From: Pezicula radicicola
Lineage: Eukaryota; Ascomycota; Leotiomycetes; Helotiales; Dermateaceae
Assembly: GCA_003008705.1 (NCBI GenBank)
Contig: PDUO01000004.1
Span: 1,736,001 to 1,800,000 of the forward strand
Direction of reading: 5' to 3'
DNA length: 64,000 nucleotides
Within the stretch, counting starts at the first letter, position 1. Each line of letters begins with the position of its first letter. The translations under genes and the position numbers were made by a program. This document shows, one piece after another, positions 56,701 through 64,000 of this stretch. The notes beneath the pieces are model-generated. The model was not told where the DNA came from, did no database searches, and saw nothing but the letters and a program-made list of their open reading frames with translations.

Positions 56701-58849
56701 GTACATCACGGCCGAAGGGGGTTGGTTGGGGGGTGTTTTTCGGTTCTAGTGGCTGGTAGATGTACGAGCTAGCACAGCACATGTCATTACATCACTTCAT
56801 TATGCAACATCATACTTCTTTCCATACTGTATCTCCCGTCATATCAATCATTTCCTTTCCTTCTTCACCCGCTTCTCTCTCTCCGGTTCTTCTCTTCCTC
56901 TCTTCCATACTAATTACTATAAATATCCATTAAATTAATTCTAGAAGCCTTTTCTAATTTCCTAATCTACCGAGGTACTAAGTTGTGCTATAGGCTGTAG
57001 TATTTGGAATATAGTACTTGTTTCCTTTTTCTCTATCACGTCCTGTTTATTTACAGGCACATGTTATTTGTATCCCGAGGAATTGAAATCCAGCAAACCA
57101 GTCCCTTCTTTGTTCTCTTTCCTTTCTAGAAGCTTTCGGCTATGTACACAGCCCCGATACCGATACTCAGCCGCGGTAGTAGTCTCTGCAGGTAGCGTAG
57201 TATGGAGAATCCTTGTTCTGCAGGGAGGACATTCATTGGTAAAGCTGCTAAAGTACCGGACGTAGAGTACAGGAAGGTAGGATTTGAAAGTTGAGTGCGA
57301 AATCTTGTCGTACACCGGTGTTAGTCTTCTTTGGGTTATGGAGAAGGCCCGAATCCTGCTGGTTCTTTTTATGGGGATGGTGTTGGGGGGAGATCTTGTG
57401 CTGATCTTGTGCTGATTTTGGGGGGCTAGAATAGAGCTATGCTTTTTGAGAGACATGATTGAGAGAGGGGGGTCGGTGTTTGAAGGTTTGTCTATGCTAG
57501 GATTGGTTCTTTTCTTCCTTTTTTAGGCTTAGTTGACGTTTAAGATTATTAGCGTCGTTGGTATTTGTTGAAGGTCATACTTGGAAGTAAATTTGTTGAT
57601 TGTGTGTAGGGTTGATAGTAGGTAGGTAGTAAGTGATGTTATTTACATGTGAATTTTGTAGGCTACGTGACGCGGAGTTGGTATTCCTTGAATTTTATTT
57701 GACTATATCTATGTTCCTATCTTTTCAATACTATTAATAGAGCTTTTTAGAGGGCTAGTAAGTGGTACTGAGAACGTTAAATAGGCTAAAAGTTTAGCTT
57801 GTATCTTTCTAGATTATATACGAATTGTTAGATTCTTTAGTGTGTGTTTTTTTATCTTTAGTTGAATCTTGTATACTGCACAATAAGAAGAGAAGTCTTA
57901 AGTAAGACTAGAAGAATTATCATAGCATTTGTTAAGCAGTGAAGCATGTTCTAGAATAGATGTTGAATGGGAAGCAATATAGACAGTAACAACATGTGGT
58001 GGCAAATGGGGTTGTATTATATTCTATATAGAAACTAGAGTGCTAGAATAGGCCTACTTGTAGTGGGCAATCATATGACTATTCCTATATATATTCATTG
58101 AATTCAACAATAGACCTATGGCTAGCTTACTTTATCTTCTTTTAAACAGTAATCTCTTTGTAATTGAGGGTAACAAATACGGCCTCTACAGTGCTCTTAG
58201 CTCCGTACAGAATACAGAATTTATAGTTGCTATCCCTAGAATGACCTACCATAGTATTGAAAAGTCTTACGGTCTTAAGGATGATGCTGCTAAATCCTTG
58301 CCTTGTCCATAAGTCTGAAATACAATGCAATCGAAGAACTCCTTATATGTACTAACTTTCGAGATAAATAAGAGGAATCTGAATCTAGGAAAATGTCTTT
58401 TCGTATAGAAATCTATTCTTGAACTACGATTTTGACCTTGAGATGTACTGTATAGAATAGGTAATATAATCTTCTTTACAGTATCTATCTCGCCCATAGG
58501 ATTTATTTAAATCTAATACTAATCTGGCTAGACCTTTTAGGAAGAAATCAATGGCTCTCACTCTTCCTTAATACAATATCAACATCAAGTGAATAACCGT
58601 AAAATACAAAACGTTAACTCAGCCCTACCTTCCTTCCCCCGGGTTATTATTCATAAAACAGCACCAACTTACAATCTACTATAATCATAATTAAACTTAT
58701 TTTCTATATATTCCCTATCTCAATGATTCACCCTCCAACCCAGCACTCTATAAAAAAACCCTAAATCTCTATTCTCTCTCCCTTCTTTCTATTCCTTTTC
58801 CTATCTCAACCACAAATCCCAAAACAGTAATAGGAAAAGAAACCTGATA
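56701..58849. other. Gene-free region, distal part
   Basis: AT content rises toward the right. A 130-codon minus-strand frame at 57064-57456 begins with a real ATG but has no domain or codon bias. Between 58110 and 58500 several short frames on both strands resemble decayed coding DNA, possibly an old transposon fragment, but no motif confirms this. Confidence 0.4.
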
Positions 58850-59149
58850 ATGGTCTCAACCAACTACAATGATTCCTACAATAGCCGTATTCCTCGTCTT
58901 ATTTGTACTGTTCCTCATCCTCATCCTTTGGACTTCTATAATGAGAAGTCTACGGAAGACGTGACTGATATTAAAGAAGGGAAGGCTATTGGTGTTGATA
59001 TGAAGATATCTAGGGTGTTTGTGGGGGAGGGTTGTTGTTTTAGTGATGAGAGGGCTCCGAGATTGAATGGTGGTGTAGGATTTGGTGGGGAAGATGTTAG
59101 AGGATGTACTGAGGTTGGTGGTGAGAGGGTTTTGCTTTCTAGGCTTTAA
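58850..59149 (+). CDS. Small hypothetical protein, 99 aa
   Basis: A single-exon frame with a genuine ATG, preceded by TATAAAAAAA at 58749-58758 and a pyrimidine-rich leader (CTCTCTCCCTTCTTTC), which together look like a working fungal promoter. The product is MVSTNYNDSY... with a PHPHPLDFY segment, an acidic KSTEDVTDIKEG stretch and a Gly/Val-rich C-terminus containing three cysteines. There is no signal peptide or membrane helix. The G-rich, C-poor second half resembles exons of the ABM-like gene at 15 kb. No family is recognised, and it may be an orphan or a chance frame. Confidence 0.35.
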   Translation: MVSTNYNDSYNSRIPRLICTVPHPHPLDFYNEKSTEDVTDIKEGKAIGVDMKISRVFVGEGCCFSDERAPRLNGGVGFGGEDVRGCTEVGGERVLLSRL

Positions 59150-59634
59150 GGTGATGGGAGCGGAGGAGGGAGTAATTGCCGTGTGGTTGATCATTGTAGA
59201 GGTGAGATGTTAAGTAGGGTATCTTCTAGTTAATAATGGATTGTGATTTCAAAAGTCTTATGACCTATGAGGAAGAAGAATCTATACAATGTTGTTTGTT
59301 TAACTTCTTTGTAACTAATAAAGATCTCTGAACCCTTATGCGAATAATTGATAACTGTGACTTAAGTAGATATCTGATACAGAACTGGTAGAAGGAAGAT
59401 GGTGCAATTGAACGTCAATTGCGCTATCTAATGGTTCTGTCGTCTCTGTAGAAGAAAGAGAAGAAGAAGAAGCTAAACTAAACTATAGGAGCGACATCAT
59501 GGTTGCCACTAGCGTCATCATGTGACTGACATGTGACCCAACAATATCTTAACCCTTAATCATTATCTCAGGTAAATCAGATGCTTCGGCAGAGGATTTT
59601 TAGTGGCGCGGGCTCTGATTAGCTAGGGAGTTCG
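59150..59634. other. Spacer before the AT-only block
   Basis: Normal base composition with CA, TG and CG present up to about 59634. A GAAGAAAGAGAAGAAGAAGAAG purine run is near 59450-59472. No gene is seen. Confidence 0.5.
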
Positions 59635-62600
59635 GGGGAGTTTATAGGAGTTCCTAAAGTAGTTTAGATCTAAAAAATACCCCTACTATTAAAAAAACCT
59701 TTATAAAGTATCTAAGTTATAATAGTAATTATTTTAGTAGTAATAGTTAATTTTAAATATAATATTATTATTTTATTTTTTTATTTTCTATATAATAATA
59801 ATATTTAATTATCTTCTTAATAGTAAAGTTTAATTAATTAGATTCTTTTCTATTTAAATATATAAATTATAATAATACTAATAGATTTTATAAATAAAAG
59901 ATACTATATAAAAGATAAAAATTATAAAGTATAAAAGTATTAATTTTATAACTTATATTAAACCCCTCTTTAAGTATTAATAATAATAATATATATTAAC
60001 TTTTTATATTTACTTTAAACTTTTTATAGTTTTAGAGATTTTTAAATAATAGTTTATTTAATATATAATATTATTATTATAGTATAATAAAGATATTTAA
60101 ATTATAATTATATTTTATATATAATCTAATATAAAGAAGAGTATAAAGGTATATAAATTATATAAGAAATAAGTAAAGAATAGAATAAAATTAATATATA
60201 TAAATTATTAGAATTATAATATCTTTATTATCTATTTAATAATATTATTATAGAAGTTTAATAATCTTCTTTTCTTTTAAGTCTTATCTATAAATATTAT
60301 AAGATTAGTTTAGAATAAGAAAAATAAATAACTAAGTATATTATAAAAGGTCTAAAACTATCTCTATTATATATATCTCTTATTTAAATAATACTAGATA
60401 TTCTTTATTTAAATCTCTAAAAGAGATATTTAAATAACTAAAAAAAAGAAAGAAACTAATTAAAATTCTATCTTAGTTTATCTTTTATTAAAATTATTAT
60501 ATTCCTTTATATATTTTAAAAAGAAAACTTTAAAAACTATTATATTAAAAATAAAATAATACTTTTATTCTTCTTATTATTTAATTTTTCTCTCTTTTTT
60601 ATATCTATAAGAGAAAATATATAAATCTTTTTAAAGTAAACTATTATTTTTAATAATATCTTTTTAAAAAATAAATAAAAGTCTAAAGTTAACTAAGAGT
60701 ATTTAATATACTCTTATTTAATCTTTACTCTTTATAAATATTATAACTCTCCTTTATTTTATATATAGTTTATATACCTTAGAAAAAGTATTATATAAGA
60801 TATTATAATATAATTAAACTCTTTATAGATCTATTAATTAGTTAAGTTATTAATTATACTAAAAAGTTTATTTTTATATAAGAAATAACTTTAATATATA
60901 AAGGTTTTATTAAATAATAATATTATTAAGTTTTAGATTATAATAATAATAGTATAAATACTCTACTTCTCTTTTCTTCTTTTTTCTCTTTTTCTCTTAT
61001 TTAAAAATATTAAACTTTATACTCTAAATACTAAGTTTTTATTATTTTATAACTTTTTATTTTATCTTTTCTATTATTATTATTATTATTATCTATAATA
61101 TTAATTTATATATTATAGTTATTAAATAATAAATTTCCTTTTTTTTTCTAATATTATTATTTATTTTATTTATAGTCTTTCTTAATTTATTACTCTCTTA
61201 TACCTTTCCTTTTTTAGTTTTATATATATTTTAAAAAATTTTAAAAACTTTTAAAATTTCTAAATAGTTTTCTCCTTTTAATTAGATATAATACTACTTA
61301 TTAATCTAGAATTCTAATTAATCTTAGAATAATATATATTTATTCTTTTTTATTTAATTCCTTTTATCTTTTTTATATTATAATAAAGATTATTATTATT
61401 ATTATTCTCTTTTTAAATCTTTTTTTTTAAACTTTAAATTACTTCTTTTATATTTCTACTCTTTCTTTTTTTTAATCTTATAATATATCCTTTATAATAA
61501 TATCTCTAAAGTATAATATCTCTAATATCCTTTATAATACTCTTAAAAAGAAGAAATCTAAGTATAGTTCTACTTTAGAAAAAGTTATTAATTTTAATAA
61601 TACTTCTTTAAAGAAGAAATTACTTTCTTTATCTTTATTATCTCTCTTAAAGGTTTTTTATTACTCTCTTTTCCTTCTCTTATTATCTTCTTTATATATC
61701 CTTCTCTTCTTCTTTTCTAATATATATTAAATATATAAATATTAATTATCCTCCTAGAAGAAACTACTTTATAGTTTAATTAATATTATAATAAGTTTCT
61801 CTTCTTTTCTCTTATCCCTTTTTCTTTATTATCTATAATATTATTATATCTCTTCTTTTCTTATTATATTCTTTTATTCTTTTTTTTTATTATCTACTAT
61901 TATTATTACCTTCTTTTTCTTAATCTATCTTTTTAATATTTATTATTTATATTAATTAACTTTCTTTCTTTCTCTTTATAAAAGATCTCTAAGCTTAGTA
62001 AATCTTCTAAGATAGATAACTCCTTAAAGCTAAAGAAGAATAACCTTAAAATCTTTAATTTAAATTCTTCTCTAGAATCTTTAAACTTTAAAGATACTTT
62101 TAATCTTCTTATAAGTCTTTTATACTCTTCTCTTTTCTTTTTCTTTTATTATATATATTTATTTTCTTTATTTTAGATTTCTCTTTAAAAGTTATATTAA
62201 TTTACTTACTTATCTTCTTTAAAGACTTTCTTATTTTACTAGTTATCTAATATTCCTTTATTAAGTTTATTCTAAGCCCTTCCTAAGTTCTTCTTACCCC
62301 CTTTTACTATACTAGAGTTTTCTAAGACTATTAGTTATAAAACTATTTAGATCTTATTAGATAATCTTAAGTCTTTAGATAATAATAATATTAGAGAAAT
62401 AAAGTCTCTTAATAGTAGAGATAAACTTACTCTATCTTTAGAACTATTTCTAAAGAAGGAGAAGTATAATAAAGAAAAGAAGGAGGAGACTATTACCTTA
62501 TCTAAAGGTAAGGGAAGAGTAGATAATTACTAAGAAGTTTCCTCTAAGTTTAGTAATAGTATTACTAATATATAACTTTCTAAGGATAATAAAGAAGAAG

Positions 62601-64000
62601 TAGAGAGAAACCTTTTAAATTATAGTACTTTAGTTAAAGTAAATCTAGGAATTCTTTATAAAGAGTCTTATATTCCTTATAAGAAATAACTCTTTTTTAA
62701 GTCTTATTACTAGTATATAACTAGATAATTATAAGGTAAAGTTAGTATTAGTTAAACTAGAGGATATAGTTTAATAATATATATATACTAAATAGTAATA
62801 TCTCTATATTACTATAGTTTATTTATTATATTAAATTATTTATATTCCTCTATTTTATTTATAATATATAAAGTTATACTCTATCTTAAAATAGAGTATA
62901 AACTACTATATAACTATATAGATATAATTAAAATAAACTATTATTCTAATACTAATAACTTTTCTTTATTATATAATAACTATAAATACCTTTATATATT
63001 AATATAAAATATAGTAGTTATTATTTAAATAATTAAAGTTAAAGAATTAGATATAATTAAATAATTAAACTACTCTAGTAATTAAAATAAAGATATAAAT
63101 ATTTTATTTTCTTCTTCTAATCTCTATCTCCTAAATATATTAAAATATTAANTTATCTTTAGTATAATCTTTCTAAAATAATATATCTTACTTTATATTA
63201 TACTCTTTCTTTAATATATCCCTTCCTTAAGTTATTATATCTTAATTTATTATTAATATAATTATTACCTTTAGTAATAAGAATATATAAATATTTATAA
63301 ATACTTACTTAAATTATTACTTTAGATAAGATATAGGAGTATTAATAAGAGTTTACTCTAAGAGTAATCTACTCCTAGTTATTAATATTAAGGTACTTAT
63401 TTTATAATTATCTCTATATAATTATAGTTTTACTTATTAGTATACTAGAGATAGTATATATATATTCTTTAAATTATACTTATCTAAGAGATATAGTATA
63501 AAGGGTATAATTATAAATTAAACTTATTCTTAAAGACTTTAAGAATATCTTATATAAATAATTTAAAAGAATTATTAATAAAATCTATATACTAGATATT
63601 CTACTAGTAATAGAAGAGACCCTTATTTTAGTATTTATATTATATATAGACTAGAATTTACTAGTAATATATATAGAGAATATTTATTAAATTAAACTAG
63701 ATTATAATATAAATATTATAAGTACTCCTTAAAGTTTTACTTCTACTTTTTTAATTATCTATAATATTTACTTTTATAAAATCTATACTTCTTAATTTAT
63801 ATAGTATAGATAATCCTTACTCTTCTTTTTAAAAGAACTTCTCTAGTATATAAGGTATATATACTAGTATTAGAAGTATAAATAATAATCTAATTATCCT
63901 AACTAGTTTATCTTCTATATAATAATTAAAGAAGGGGAAAAAGCTTATTAAGGAAACTAATATTTATCTAGATAGAGACTTTAATAATAGTAGTAATATA
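59635..64000. repeat. RIP-saturated AT-rich block, decayed repeat or transposon
   Basis: Reading every line I found no CA, TG or CG dinucleotide in about 4.36 kb, whereas TA, TT, AA, CT, AG and CC remain. This is the outcome expected if every CpA (and CpG) on both strands was converted to TpA (TpG then TpA), as in repeat-induced point mutation. With no TG, neither ATG nor TGG or TGA can exist, so no protein can start here. Pieces around 62000-62700 and 63480-64000 still have clustered purine-rich, codon-like texture that suggests an underlying retroelement, but the class cannot be read. The block continues past the window end. One ambiguous base, N, is at 63152. Confidence 0.9.

Noticed and set aside
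57064..57456. 130-codon minus-strand ORF with a true ATG
   Set aside because: Composition is random-looking (Thr/Ser/Arg-rich), with no domain, and it lies in gene-free DNA. Kept out of the CDS list.
59635..64000. Centromere or telomere-proximal repeat array
   Set aside because: No TTAGGG-type repeats and no higher-order periodicity were seen; RIP of a transposon explains the composition more simply. A centromeric location cannot be excluded from one edge.

Overview
The window is nuclear DNA from a filamentous ascomycete. The evidence is many short spliceosomal introns (mostly 44-120 bp, GT..AG with CTAAC/CTGAY branch sites), fungal-type families (Zn2Cys6 regulator, Clr5-domain protein, yeast-type cytosine deaminase) and a terminal AT-only block that looks like saturated RIP (repeat-induced point mutation). 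A Leotiomycete is my best guess, from the general feel of the proteins only. No rRNA, tRNA, CRISPR array, plasmid or phage feature was seen. I rebuilt 21 protein genes, 18 of them spliced, by joining open frames at consensus splice sites and checking phase by hand.

Layout. 1-15.9 kb: a FAD monooxygenase; the proteasome beta-2 subunit Pup1 divergent from nucleoporin Nup159; a coiled-coil kinetochore candidate (CENP-K-like); a triple-KH RNA-binding protein with a long ATG-free leader; a small dimeric alpha/beta-barrel (ABM-like) protein. 15.9-24.7 kb is an accessory-looking stretch: an AAA+ ATPase, a Clr5-domain protein, an 84-residue orphan, dispersed GTTCC motifs and a 21-bp tandem repeat. 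24.7-50.4 kb is dense and mostly housekeeping: a nine-exon Zn2Cys6 regulator, the farnesylated Hsp40 Ydj1, cytosine deaminase Fcy1, uroporphyrinogen decarboxylase Hem12, a large predicted mitochondrial protein, Trm82, ribosomal protein P0, mitochondrial MutS homolog Msh1, a secreted PLC-like protein, the mitotic-exit GAP Bub2, and a seven-helix receptor with a Cys-rich ectodomain. 50.4-58.8 kb has no gene I can support. One small orphan ORF follows at 58.85 kb. From about 59.64 kb to the end there is a block in which I could find no CA, TG or CG dinucleotide, so no ATG can occur on either strand.

Gene relationships. Several essential genes sit head-to-head over short shared promoters: PUP1/NUP159, HEM12/mitochondrial protein, TRM82/RPP0. 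FCY1 and HEM12 converge with 61 bp between stop codons. There is no operon or metabolic cluster. The most unusual feature is the CpA/TpG-free terminal block with its sharp edge. Secondary points of interest are a GC-AG intron in MSH1, an 8-nt first coding exon in PUP1, 21- and 27-nt internal exons, and the large empty region upstream of the receptor gene.
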